From Planctomyces sp. (GTDB lineage: Bacteria; Planctomycetota; Planctomycetia; Planctomycetales; Planctomycetaceae): a stretch of DNA of 64,000 nt. Positions 1-8,703 of the stretch are shown piece by piece. The stretch lies in the NCBI GenBank assembly GCA_019636235.1, contig JAHBXW010000007.1, forward strand, positions 148,642 to 212,641. The letters are read 5' to 3'. Numbering within the stretch: the first letter of the stretch is position 1; the number at the start of each line of letters is the position of its first letter. The notes beneath the pieces were generated by a model. That model did no database searches, had not been told where the DNA came from, and saw only the letters and a list, made by a program, of their open reading frames with translations. The position numbers were made by a program, and so were the translations under genes.

Positions 1-1098
1 ATGACGCTCGACAACGCGTTCAAGGTCGAGCTGTTCTGGATCGTCTCGCGCGCCAACAACTGCCAGTACTGCCTGGGGCACCAGGAATCCAAACTGCTCG
101 CCGCCGGGCTCAGCGAAGACCGCATCGCGGCTCTCGACTGCGACTGGTCGAAATTCACCGACGCCGAGCGGGCCGCGTACGCCTTCGCCCGAAAATTCAG
201 CTTCGAACCCCACCTGCTGAACGATGCCGACATCGCCGGCCTGAAGCAGCACTACACCGACATGCAGATTCTGGAAATGATCCTGTCGATGTCGGGCAAC
301 AACTCGATCAACCGCTGGAAGGAAGGCGTGGGCGTCCCGCAGCGCGCTGATGAAGGCGGGTACTCCCGGGCTCCGTCCGGCGCCGCGCCTTTGTCCGAGC
401 AGGAGCTCGCCAGGCGTCCCCGCGGCACTTACCTGACTCCTACTTCGCCGGAGTTCGAGTCGCTGGTCAGCATCGTCGCGCCGCTGGCGCCCGGCGCCGC
501 CGGAGAGACATCGGCCACCCTCTGCGATCGTCCCCCTCTGGAGGCCTGGGACACGGTGCTGAAGAAGCTGCAGGCCGCGCGGCAGCGGGAATCGCGGCTG
601 CCGCTGGTCGATGAAGCCGAAGCCCGCAGAATCGTCGGCGAGAACTGGGACGCGGACGCTCCTCTGCCGAACTGGGTCCGGCTGCTGGCGAACTTCCCGC
701 GCTCGGGCGTCGGCCGAATCAACTCCACCCGCTCGGCCGATGAACACGGCGACCTGTCCCCGCTGCTGAAGGCGCAGCTCAGCTGGATCACGGCCCGCCA
801 GGACCGGGCGTGGTACGCGCTGGGTCGCGCCGAGGCGCGGCTGCGGGCCGAGGGCCAGTCCGACGAGCAAATTCAGGCGCTTGACGGCGACTGGTCCTCG
901 TTCCCGGCGTATGAGCGGACGCTGTTTGTCGTGGCCAAGAACCTGGCCGCGTCGCCGGTCGTGCTGACCGATGCCGAAGTGGCTGAGGCGGTGGAGGCCG
1001 CGGGCCCCCGGGACGTGGTGCAGACCGTGCAGTTCACGACGACTCGCGCCGCGTTCAACCGATTCACGGAAGCCGCCGGGCTGCCGCTGGAGCCGTAA
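1..1098 (+). CDS. Carboxymuconolactone decarboxylase (AhpD-like) double-domain protein, 5' end outside window
   Basis: The frame is already open at base 1 and gives 365 residues. The first half carries the AhpD/CMD core motif, CQYC at residues 21-24 followed by His27, the redox pair of this family of peroxidase-related enzymes. Family members usually have about 50 residues before this motif, so the true start is probably upstream of the window. The second half (about residues 255-350) repeats the same helical pattern: the first copy has 'ALDCDWSKFTDAERAAYAFA' and the second has 'ALDGDWSSFPAYERTLFVVA'. In the second copy the Cys pair is replaced by Asp/Trp/Ala, so it should be redox-inactive. 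I infer an internal duplication with loss of one active site. The substrate is unknown; peroxide or alkylhydroperoxide metabolism is likely from the family. Confidence 0.8.
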   Translation: MTLDNAFKVELFWIVSRANNCQYCLGHQESKLLAAGLSEDRIAALDCDWSKFTDAERAAYAFARKFSFEPHLLNDADIAGLKQHYTDMQILEMILSMSGNNSINRWKEGVGVPQRADEGGYSRAPSGAAPLSEQELARRPRGTYLTPTSPEFESLVSIVAPLAPGAAGETSATLCDRPPLEAWDTVLKKLQAARQRESRLPLVDEAEARRIVGENWDADAPLPNWVRLLANFPRSGVGRINSTRSADEHGDLSPLLKAQLSWITARQDRAWYALGRAEARLRAEGQSDEQIQALDGDWSSFPAYERTLFVVAKNLAASPVVLTDAEVAEAVEAAGPRDVVQTVQFTTTRAAFNRFTEAAGLPLEP

Positions 1099-1684
1099 TT
1101 CGCCGCGAGGCCGCGGGGGAAGAGCCCCAATCAGACCGGATCTGGCGGCTGATGCTGCCGAAGCAGTTCGTCGACAAGATCGCAGCCGCACCTCAGGAGC
1201 CGCCGACGCAGGCGCAGCTCTTCGAGTTGCGGCGTGCGACGTTCGAGGTGCGCGAGCGTCCGTTCGGCGCGCTGCGGGTCGATTCTTGGCGGACGGTGCG
1301 GCATGGGCATGTGTGCAGGCGGGGCCTGCCTGCTGAATCGTCACCCCGGGGGGACGATCTGCCGGCATTCGTTGCGTGGAGCGGCCGTCCGCGGGCCGAC
1401 CCGGGCGGTCAGCGGAACAATCGGCACAGCTTTCCGGGGCGGCGGGCCGCCGCCGCGAATCGCTCGCGGCCAGTGCGGCTCGCTGACCGACGCCGACGTT
1501 TGATGCTCCGGCGGCGGCTGCCGGCGGAATCGCGACTCTTCAATTCGCCCGGGCGGGAGCGGCGCCCGGCAGCGGGGGCGGGCCGGCGTGGAACGGCAGA
1601 AACTGCGCCGGGACAGGGCGTTCGGTACAATCCGCCTTGAGACTAGAGGCCCTTCTTCCCTAAATCCGCTTCGCGAATCTCGCC
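1099..1684. other. Intergenic stretch, no confident gene
   Basis: No convincing gene is seen. A plus-strand frame from ATG 1152 has coding-like codons for about 57 residues (MLPKQFVDKIAAAPQEPP...) and then turns into arginine-rich nonsense, so it may be a decayed or very short gene; I do not call it. A TACAAT box at 1626-1631 could be the -10 element for the DUF2752 gene starting at 1685, but no good -35 is visible. Confidence 0.4.
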
Positions 1685-2170
1685 ATGTCAGGCCACGTCG
1701 CCTCAGGCTGCCCGTTGTCGAACTGGGGCCGTGCGGCGGCGGCGGTCACGGGACTGGCGTTCGCCGCCCTGCTGGCTGTCGCCGCATCCATCCAGCCGGA
1801 TGTTCGCGGATACGGCAGCCATGAACAGTTGGGCATGTCCCCCTGCGGATTTCAGGTGATGTTCCAGATGCCCTGTCCGAGCTGCGGCGCCACGACGAGC
1901 TTCGCGCACTTTGTGCGCGGGGAGTGGCGGCACGCGGCGCGGGCCAACACGGCCGGGTTCGCGTTCGCGGCGCTGTGCAGCCTCGGCGCCCCGTGGCTGG
2001 CGTTCAGCGCCGCCGCCGGACGGTTGTGGCGGGTCGACGACCCCTGGCGCTGGCTGGCGATTGTCGTCTGCGGACTTGTGGCGGTGGCGATGCTGCAGTG
2101 GCTGGCGCGGGTTTCCGGCGCCGGCGTGCTGCGGCTGCCTGTTTCCAGCGTCTCTTTCCTGCAGGGCTGA
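1685..2170 (+). CDS. DUF2752 family membrane protein
   Basis: A 161-residue integral membrane protein. It has a hydrophobic segment at about residues 17-35, then the DUF2752 signature: Cys54, a spacer, and CPSC at residues 64-67 in the context MPCPSCGATTSFAHF, followed by hydrophobic segments at about 86-108 and 120-142. The conserved cysteines suggest a metal- or disulfide-linked site near the membrane face, but the molecular role of DUF2752 is not established. The gene ends 5 bp before the next plus-strand gene, so it is probably cotranscribed with the two lipoprotein genes downstream. The ATG at 1685 gives a normal family length; no strong ribosome binding site is seen. Confidence 0.85.
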   Translation: MSGHVASGCPLSNWGRAAAAVTGLAFAALLAVAASIQPDVRGYGSHEQLGMSPCGFQVMFQMPCPSCGATTSFAHFVRGEWRHAARANTAGFAFAALCSLGAPWLAFSAAAGRLWRVDDPWRWLAIVVCGLVAVAMLQWLARVSGAGVLRLPVSSVSFLQG

Positions 2171-2175
2171 GTCCC

Positions 2176-2886
2176 ATGTCCGCCGAACCCCAATCACCAC
2201 CTTCGCCCGGCGTCTCGCCTCCCGGGATGAATCGCCGCGCGGCCTGTGCGACGATCGCCGCCGGCGCCGCCCTGTCGCTGCCCGGCTGCGTCAACTTCTC
2301 GTCGATGTTCTCGAAGATGTTCTTCGGGGATCCGCATATCGACGCGTCGTTCAAGCAGCAGACGGGCGTCAGACTCAACGACAAGACGTCCGTGATCGTG
2401 TACTGCACGGCGCCGACGACCGTGCTCGACCGCCATCCGTCGCTGTCGTTCGATCTGCAGAAGCAACTGACGCAGCGGATGGAGCGCCGCAACATCGCCG
2501 TCGTCGACGCCAACCGCGTGTCGCGAGAAATCGACAATCGCGGCGGCCGCGCGACGCCCGCCCTCATCGCCCGGCTGTTTGAGGACGTCGATTATCTGGT
2601 GCACGTCAGCGTGGCGGCGTTCGACCTCGAAGAGCCCAACAGCCCGAACCTGCTGCGGGGCTATGCCGGCGGCATGCTGCACGGGTACGCGCTGCGCGGC
2701 GGCCAGGACAGCGGCGGGCGGCAGGCCGTGCAGATCTTCCAGAAGGAATTCCAGGTCGAGCACCCGAATCATCCCGTCCCGCGCGAGTCGATGTCCCCCC
2801 TGGCCTTCGAGAAGAAGTTCCTGGACGTCGTCAGCGAGCAACTGGGCCGCGTGTTCTATGACTTCCGCAGCAGCGAGCTGTTCTGA
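2176..2886 (+). CDS. Putative lipoprotein, first of a paralogous pair
   Basis: A 236-residue protein of unknown function. The N-terminus has an RR pair, a hydrophobic stretch and the lipobox-like LPGC (Cys38), so it is probably exported and lipidated. An internal ATG at 2227 (MNRRAACATIAAG) is an equally good start that would put the arginines directly at the N-terminus as in Tat-type signals. The mature part begins with a beta strand containing VIVYCTAPTTV and ends with FYDFRSSELF. The next gene (2909-3598) has the same order of blocks (VAVVCYAPTEL ... FMFYESYAGD), so the two are diverged tandem duplicates. It starts 5 bp after the DUF2752 gene, suggesting one transcript. I do not recognise a named family. 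Confidence 0.75.
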   Translation: MSAEPQSPPSPGVSPPGMNRRAACATIAAGAALSLPGCVNFSSMFSKMFFGDPHIDASFKQQTGVRLNDKTSVIVYCTAPTTVLDRHPSLSFDLQKQLTQRMERRNIAVVDANRVSREIDNRGGRATPALIARLFEDVDYLVHVSVAAFDLEEPNSPNLLRGYAGGMLHGYALRGGQDSGGRQAVQIFQKEFQVEHPNHPVPRESMSPLAFEKKFLDVVSEQLGRVFYDFRSSELF

Positions 2887-2908
2887 CCCCGAACGGAATC
2901 CCACCGAC

Positions 2909-3598
2909 ATGTCTGATGCCCGCCGCACTTTGAACTGCTCCCGTCGCGGAGTCCTGCGGTCGTTCGGCCTGGCTGCCGGCGTTTCTGCCATGCTGCTGAA
3001 TGGCGGCTGCGCGCATTTCGTGCTGCTCGGATACCTGCTGGGCGGTCCGCCGTCGATCGAGCCGGACTTTGACGCGGAGACCGGCCTGTCGATGAGCAAG
3101 TCGGGCGTGACGGTCGCCGTCGTGTGTTACGCGCCCACCGAACTCAAATGGAACTTCCCGCAGATCGACGACGAAGTCGCCGCGCAGGTCTCGTTCCAGA
3201 TGCTGGCTCACAAGATCCGCGTCATCGAGCCGGACTACATCCGGGCCTGGGTGGACGAACACCCGAACTGGGAAGTCGCCTCGGAAATCGGCGAGGCCTT
3301 TCACGCCGATTACGTCATCGAGATCGAACTCGAAACGTTCAGCCTGTACGAGGAAGGGAACAGCACCAGCCTGTACCGCGGGCGGACCGTCGGCTACGTG
3401 CACGTCACCGACATGAGCTCGGGCGACCGGATCTTCTCCAAGGACCTCGACTTCGCGTTCCCCACGCGGTCGCCGCGATCCGCCTACGATCAGGCGCTGA
3501 CCGCCTTCAAGCGCGAGTACCTGTCGCGGCTCAGCGAGAAGATCGGCTTCATGTTCTATGAAAGCTACGCCGGCGATCAGATCGGCTGGGCGACGTAA
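2909..3598 (+). CDS. Putative lipoprotein, second of a paralogous pair
   Basis: A 229-residue protein. The N-terminus reads SRRGVLRSFGLAAG, a twin-arginine-like motif, followed by a hydrophobic core and the lipobox NGGC (Cys34). The body shares its layout with the preceding gene product: a PS[IH]...DFDAETG segment, a VAVVCYAPTEL strand, a helix with VSFQMLAHKIRVIEPDYI, and a C-terminal FYE motif. This supports duplication and divergence. It lies 22 bp downstream of its paralogue in the same orientation. The function is unknown; outer-face lipoproteins sometimes serve in envelope assembly, but nothing in the sequence says so here. Confidence 0.75.
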   Translation: MSDARRTLNCSRRGVLRSFGLAAGVSAMLLNGGCAHFVLLGYLLGGPPSIEPDFDAETGLSMSKSGVTVAVVCYAPTELKWNFPQIDDEVAAQVSFQMLAHKIRVIEPDYIRAWVDEHPNWEVASEIGEAFHADYVIEIELETFSLYEEGNSTSLYRGRTVGYVHVTDMSSGDRIFSKDLDFAFPTRSPRSAYDQALTAFKREYLSRLSEKIGFMFYESYAGDQIGWAT

Positions 3599-3658
3599 GC
3601 GGACTCGCCTCCGAACCGCCCGCCGCGCGAACCCATGCCTGCGCCGGCCCGACCTGCG

Positions 3659-6028
3659 TCAGGCGCCGGCCAGCAGCGACTCGCGCATCTCGTCCCACTG
3701 CTCCTGGGTGATGATCACCTCGCGGAACTTCGAGCCGTTGTACGGCCCCACGATGCCGTCCTCGGCCATGTGATCGACCATCCGCGCGGCGCGGCCGTAG
3801 CCGACCTTCATCGCCCGCTGCAACAGCGAGCAACTGCCGCGGCCCTCGCGGATCACGATCTCGACGGCCTCGTCGTACAGGTCGTCCCGTTCGCGCGGTC
3901 CGTCCCCGCCGCTGGCGGCGGCCGTGGCCGCGTTCGCCGCCTGCTGGATTTCCGCGCTGTAGTCTGGCTCGTACACGGAGAAGAAGTCGATCACCGAGTT
4001 GACTTCATCATCGCTGACGTACGTCCCCTGGCCGCGATTCAGGCTGCTCGTGCCAGGCGCCAGATACAGCATGTCGCCATGCCCCAGCAGCCGCTCGGCG
4101 CCGCATTCGTCCAGCACGACGCGGCTGTCCGTGCGGCTGGCCACCTGGAATGAAATTCGCGCCGGCAGGTTGGACTTGATCAGGCCGGTGATGACGTCGA
4201 CGGTGGGCTTCTGCGTGGCCAGCACCAGATGGATGCCGACCGCGCGGGACTTCTGCGCCAGCCGGATGATGGCCGTCTCCACTTCCTTGCCGCTGGTCAT
4301 CATCATGTCGGCCATTTCGTCGGCGATGATCACGATGTACGGCATGTGCTCGGGCACGGCCGACGCCTCCGGATCGTCCGGCGACAGGCCCATCCGGCTC
4401 AGCACCTTTTCCCGACCGAGCTTGTTGTAGCTGTCCAGGTGGCGCACGCCGACCCGCGCCAGCAGGTCGTAGCGCTCCTCCATCTTGTCCACGGCCCAGG
4501 CCAGCACGGCCTCCGCCTTCTTCATGTCCGTGATGACCGGGTGCATGAGGTGCGGAATCCGCGTGTACGGACTCAGCTCGACCATCTTCGGATCGATCAT
4601 CAGCAGCCGCACGTCGTCCGGCGTGCGCGACAGGAGCATCGACAGAATCAGCGTATTGAGGCACACGCTTTTCCCGGTGCCGGTGCGTCCCGCGATCAGC
4701 AGGTGCGGCATCTTCGTCAGATCGACGACCATCGGCCGGCCGCTGACGTCCTTGCCCAGGTAGATCGGGATGCGGAACTTGTCCTGCCCCGAGCCGGCCG
4801 CCTCCATGAGTTCGCGCAGGCGGACCATCACCCGCTGGTCGTTCGGGACCTCGACGCCCACGGTGTTCTTACCGGGGATCGGCGACACGACGCGCACCGA
4901 CGGAACCCGCAGCGCAATCGCGAGATCGTCCGCCAGACTCTGCACCTTCGCGACCCGGAGGCCCGGCTCGAGTTCGAGTTCAAACTGCGTGACGACCGGG
5001 CCGGTGTCCGCTTCCGTGACTTTGACGTTCAGACCGAACTGCTGGAACGTGCGTTCGAGAACCTCCCGCGTCTGCTGGGCCTTTTCGGCCAGCTGCTCGA
5101 ACGGGAACGCTTCTCCCGGCTCGAGGATGTCGAGGGACGGCAGCTGATAGTCGCTGCGTCGGACGCCCCCGCCGCCGAGTTCCGTCGCGAACTCCGCCTG
5201 GCGCGAGGACTTCGAGATTCCCTCGGGCGCGTTCACCTTGAATCCCGGGTTCGCCGGGGCGGATGAACCCGTGGGCCGCGCGCCGGTCACCGCAGCGACC
5301 AGACTGGACGCCAGCGAGGGGCGGGCCGCGGAAGGCAGGGCCTCGTGGACTTCATCGTCATCGGCCGCTGTGGGGGAAACGGCGACCGCGGGCCGGGCGG
5401 CGACACGTTCCGCCGGCTGGGGCGTCGGTTCGCTCGCAACCGCCGTAGCGGACCGCGCCCGGCCAAACCCCAACAGCCAGCCCAGGAGCAACAGCGGACC
5501 GAACAGCGCGTAATACGCCAGCCGCGCCAGCAGCATATCCGTCACCAGGAGCAGCCCCGCGACGAACACCGTCCCCAACAGAATTGCCGCCCCACCCTGC
5601 GACAGCCGCTCGGTCAGAAGCAGCCGTCCGTATGCCCCCAGGAATCCGCCGCTGCCGTACACTGGTCCCTCGCCCAACTCGGGGACCGTCAACTGCAGCG
5701 CGCCGCACAGCGCCGCCAGCATCAGCAGCCCCCCCAGGCCGCGGACCAGCGGATCCGGAACGGGCTTCCGCGCGAACAGCCGCACATCGAACAACGCCAT
5801 CCCAGCCAGCAGAAACCACGACCCGTGACCGAACAGCGTCTGCAGGCCGTGCGCCAGCCGTGCTCCGGTGGGGCCGCACAGATTGCTCAGCACCTGCGGC
5901 GGCGGATAGCTCAGCGCGCCGGGCGGATCGGCCGGGCTGTAACTGACGAGGGACAGCGCGACGAACACGGTCGCGGCCAACAGCCCGAGCGCGAGCAGGT
6001 CGTTCCTGAGTCGTTGAACGTCGGGCAT
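3659..6028 (-). CDS. ftsK: DNA translocase FtsK/SpoIIIE
   Basis: A 789-residue septal DNA translocase that pumps chromosome termini during division. The N-terminal 190 residues hold four to five hydrophobic membrane segments. A Pro/Ala-rich linker (about 190-300) leads to the alpha/beta motor, with Walker A AGRTGTGKS at about residue 445 and the Walker B region VIIADEMADMMM. The last 65 residues form the gamma winged helix (LLQRAMKVGYGRAARMVDHM) that reads KOPS-like sites. The start at 6028 was chosen because GGAG lies 9 bases upstream and the protein then begins MPDVQRLRND directly before the first membrane segment; an ATG at 6142 would add 38 residues with no membrane or domain features. 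The linker is short compared with E. coli FtsK, closer to SpoIIIE. It converges on the lipoprotein genes with a 60 bp gap. Confidence 0.97.
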   Translation of the reverse strand: MPDVQRLRNDLLALGLLAATVFVALSLVSYSPADPPGALSYPPPQVLSNLCGPTGARLAHGLQTLFGHGSWFLLAGMALFDVRLFARKPVPDPLVRGLGGLLMLAALCGALQLTVPELGEGPVYGSGGFLGAYGRLLLTERLSQGGAAILLGTVFVAGLLLVTDMLLARLAYYALFGPLLLLGWLLGFGRARSATAVASEPTPQPAERVAARPAVAVSPTAADDDEVHEALPSAARPSLASSLVAAVTGARPTGSSAPANPGFKVNAPEGISKSSRQAEFATELGGGGVRRSDYQLPSLDILEPGEAFPFEQLAEKAQQTREVLERTFQQFGLNVKVTEADTGPVVTQFELELEPGLRVAKVQSLADDLAIALRVPSVRVVSPIPGKNTVGVEVPNDQRVMVRLRELMEAAGSGQDKFRIPIYLGKDVSGRPMVVDLTKMPHLLIAGRTGTGKSVCLNTLILSMLLSRTPDDVRLLMIDPKMVELSPYTRIPHLMHPVITDMKKAEAVLAWAVDKMEERYDLLARVGVRHLDSYNKLGREKVLSRMGLSPDDPEASAVPEHMPYIVIIADEMADMMMTSGKEVETAIIRLAQKSRAVGIHLVLATQKPTVDVITGLIKSNLPARISFQVASRTDSRVVLDECGAERLLGHGDMLYLAPGTSSLNRGQGTYVSDDEVNSVIDFFSVYEPDYSAEIQQAANAATAAASGGDGPRERDDLYDEAVEIVIREGRGSCSLLQRAMKVGYGRAARMVDHMAEDGIVGPYNGSKFREVIITQEQWDEMRESLLAGA

Positions 6029-6315
6029 CTCGGTGCGCTCCGTTCGCTGATGGTCCCTGGTCCCCCGGCGACTCGGGGGGAGTGGAGGCCGGCCGACCTG
6101 CGGCGCCGTCCGCGCAGGGTGGTCCTCCATGAAACCTAGCACGCTTCCGGAACCCTGCCGGCGCCGGCCCTGCCGGGACGTTGCTTTTCGGCAACGCGGT
6201 GCGGCACGCTACCATGCACGACGGTTGTACCGGTCGCGCGGAACCGGCGACGGCTGCGGGCCGTCGGGGACAGAACGGCGACCGGGACTCCGCCTTGAAC
6301 CGGGGGGCTGCGCAG

Positions 6316-7194
6316 ATGACTGACGAGGCCGACCGTTACTACAGCGGGTCGGGCGCTGTCCCGCTCCGGGGAACGATCATTGTGCTCCTGGGGGGAGCGC
6401 TCGCGATCGCGGGACTGTCGCTGCTGTATTCCATTGCGGAGTTCTACGTTTCGCATCAGAAGTTGAAGGTGCTCATCGCGCTCTGCTACGCGATGCTGGT
6501 CGGCGGCGCGGTGAAGTTGTTGTCGCGGTTCGGCGCGGTGCGGAGCCGTTTGTTCTCGGGCCTGCTGGGACTGGCGCTGGGCCTGTTCGCGGTGTACTCG
6601 GCCTGGATGTGGTTTCTGGTGATCCTCAGCGGCTGGAACATGCAGGTCGCGGGGCTGAGTCCGACCGTGATGTGGGAGGCGATCCAGGCGCTGGCGGGGG
6701 CTGGAATCTGGCGGAACCGCAACGGGATCGCCGTGGGCGCGACGGAACTGGCGGTGTGGTGGTCGCTGGAGGCGCTGGCCGTCATCGCCGCGGCGACGTA
6801 CATGGCGACGACCAACCGCGAGCCGTACTGCGAGGCGTGCGGTCGCTGGACGGAGGCCTCCCCGATCGCGGCGCTGCCCCCCGCGCCGATCGAAGCGCTC
6901 AAGGCCGAGCTCGAGGACGAACGCTACGAGTCCTTGTATCGTCTGGGCCGACAGCCGCTGACGCCCGGCGCCGGGCTGACCGCGCAGGTCTGGACCTGCC
7001 GCGATTGCAAAGAGTCGAACTTTCTGACGATGTCCGACGTCAGCGTGAAGGTCAAAGGCAGCGAGGAGAAGGTGACCTCCACGGCATTCGTCCAGCACCT
7101 GCTGGTCCCCGAGGAGGTCGCTCGCTGGGTCCGCGAGCGGGATCAGCACGCCGTCGCTCCGGCCGTCGACGATCCGCCCATCGCGCAGGGCTGA
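6316..7194 (+). CDS. Polytopic membrane protein with a CxxC pair, function unknown
   Basis: A 292-residue protein. Four hydrophobic segments (about residues 20-42, 54-75, 80-105 and 135-160) form the N-terminal half. The C-terminal half is soluble and contains two cysteine knuckles, CEACGRW (about residue 172) and CRDCKES (about 234), which together could bind one zinc ion in a rubredoxin-like arrangement. The start at 6316 follows a run of G bases (GGGGGG) about 9 nt upstream. It is divergent from ftsK with 287 bp between them. That gap contains an inverted repeat (CGTTGC and GCAACG separated by six bases, 6179-6196). I do not recognise a family; the layout is typical of uncharacterised planctomycete membrane proteins. 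Confidence 0.75.
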   Translation: MTDEADRYYSGSGAVPLRGTIIVLLGGALAIAGLSLLYSIAEFYVSHQKLKVLIALCYAMLVGGAVKLLSRFGAVRSRLFSGLLGLALGLFAVYSAWMWFLVILSGWNMQVAGLSPTVMWEAIQALAGAGIWRNRNGIAVGATELAVWWSLEALAVIAAATYMATTNREPYCEACGRWTEASPIAALPPAPIEALKAELEDERYESLYRLGRQPLTPGAGLTAQVWTCRDCKESNFLTMSDVSVKVKGSEEKVTSTAFVQHLLVPEEVARWVRERDQHAVAPAVDDPPIAQG

Positions 7195-7340
7195 GTGGAC
7201 GTCCGACCGGGCTGCGGAGTCGATGACAGGGGACGAGTCGACGACGCACGCGTGGAATCCGCGGGCCTCCGTCCCGGCCTGGAGAGTCGGGGCGTCGGGG
7301 CGCACGGCAGCGGATTCTGCCGGATTTCGCGAACTTCGTA

Positions 7341-7370
7341 TTGTCCCAGTTTCCCGGGGGTGCATATAGT
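7341..7370 (+). promoter_or_regulatory. Predicted sigma70-type promoter for the PstS-like gene
   Basis: TTGTCC (7341-7346) and TATAGT (7365-7370) are separated by 18 bp. The predicted start near 7378 leaves a leader of about 230 nt before the ATG at 7610. The rest of 7195-7609 holds no convincing gene. No experimental support. Confidence 0.45.
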
Positions 7371-7609
7371 CCCGCGCGAATGGCCAAGGACGGCATTGCG
7401 TCCCGGCGGAGTCGGGGCCTCGTTCCGGGCCATAGATGTTCGGTCGGGAAACCGGCCGCTCAGGGAAGAGGGGGGCGGGTCGCGCCGGGATTCGGCGCGG
7501 ACAGGCTCTGCGACGTCCGCTCACGGGACGGCGGGGCGCTCTTCTTTCCGGAGCGTCGGCTTCGGACCGGCCGTGCGCGAGGCCGCTTCTGACCCAGGAG
7601 GGAATCGAA

Positions 7610-8602
7610 ATGAAGACTTTGGCTGCATGGATGGGCACGGCGGCGGTCGTGCTGAGCGCTTTGACGACGGGCGCCGCGCAGGCGGAGGCCCCGCTGGTCG
7701 TGGATGCCGGCCTGCCTGCGTATCGCCCGGCTGACAGCCTGAAGGGCGAAATCACGATCTGCGGCTCGGATGCGATGACCCAGGTCGCCGCCGCCTGGAG
7801 CGAGCAGTTCCGCCGCTTCCATCCCGATGTGAAGATCACGCTGACCCCGGCCAGCTCCTCCCGCGCGATCATGAATGTCCGCGACCGCAAGGCTGACTTC
7901 GGCCTCCTCAGCCGCGAAGTCCTGCCCGAGGAAGTCGCCGAGTTCGAATCCGCCACCGGCCACAAGCCGGCCATCATGATCTCCAGCATGGAGCGGATCG
8001 CCGTTCTGGTGCATGCCGACAACCCCGTCGAGGGGCTGACGATCGCCGAACTGGACGCGATGTTCTCCGCCGACCGGCTCCGCGGCGGCGCCGTCAGCGC
8101 GTGGTCCGACCTGGGCGTCAAGACGCCGCTGGGCGCGCAGACGCCCCGGGTGCTCGTCCGCGACGAAACGACGGGCGCTCCCGCCACCTTCCGGTCGGTC
8201 ATCCTGCAAGGCGCCGATTTCCGGCAGGACGTCAATCGGCAGGAGTCCTACATCAACCTCGTGCGGGGTGTCGCCGCCGATCAGTCGGCCATCGGCTTTG
8301 CCGGCACGATGTACCTGCTGCGGGGCATCAGGGCCGTGCCGATCGCCATCGAAAAGGGCCAGCCTTTCGTGGCGGTCGACTCCGCAGAGGCCGACGCGGG
8401 CGCATATCCGCTCGTGCGTCCGCAGCACATGGTCTACAACCTCGACCCCGCCAACCCGCCGTCCGAGGTCCAGAAGGAATTCCTGCGCTACATCTTCAGC
8501 CAGCTTGGCCAGGAGGACGTCGTGAAGTCGGGCTTCGATCCGGTTCCCGCCGCTCCGGCGAAGATCGCCCTCGAGCAGGTGGGCCTGAGCTCGTTCAACT
8601 GA
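7610..8602 (+). CDS. PstS-family phosphate substrate-binding protein
   Basis: A 330-residue exported binding protein. It has a signal peptide (residues 1-24, ending AAQAEA). The mature chain shows the PstS/SphX pattern: EITICGSDAMTQVAAAW at the first ligand loop, then FHPDVKITLTPASSSRAI, and the KADFGLLSREV loop that follows the first lobe. A late GFAGTMYLLRGIRAVPIA strand leads into the second lobe, which carries the ETTGAPATFR helix. These loops bind phosphate in PstS. A strong AGGAGG sits 8 bases before the ATG. No pstC, pstA or pstB is in the window, so it may feed a transporter encoded elsewhere or act as a scavenging or sensor protein. An alkaline phosphatase lies 2 kb away, which fits a phosphate-starvation role. 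The Pst assignment is family-level; other oxyanions are possible. Confidence 0.85.
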   Translation: MKTLAAWMGTAAVVLSALTTGAAQAEAPLVVDAGLPAYRPADSLKGEITICGSDAMTQVAAAWSEQFRRFHPDVKITLTPASSSRAIMNVRDRKADFGLLSREVLPEEVAEFESATGHKPAIMISSMERIAVLVHADNPVEGLTIAELDAMFSADRLRGGAVSAWSDLGVKTPLGAQTPRVLVRDETTGAPATFRSVILQGADFRQDVNRQESYINLVRGVAADQSAIGFAGTMYLLRGIRAVPIAIEKGQPFVAVDSAEADAGAYPLVRPQHMVYNLDPANPPSEVQKEFLRYIFSQLGQEDVVKSGFDPVPAAPAKIALEQVGLSSFN

Positions 8603-8703
8603 CGTCTCACTGTTTCACCCCGTGCAACCGCCGGCGGTCGTCTCGCGACTCCCCCGGCCTTTTCAATGAACCTTCTCCTCTACACCCAACAGGGAGTCGT
8701 CCC

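Noticed and set aside
6179..6196. CGTTGC/GCAACG inverted repeat between ftsK and the membrane protein gene
   Set aside because: Only 6 bp arms in GC-rich DNA, no T-run and no clear promoter overlap, so not called as a regulatory site.
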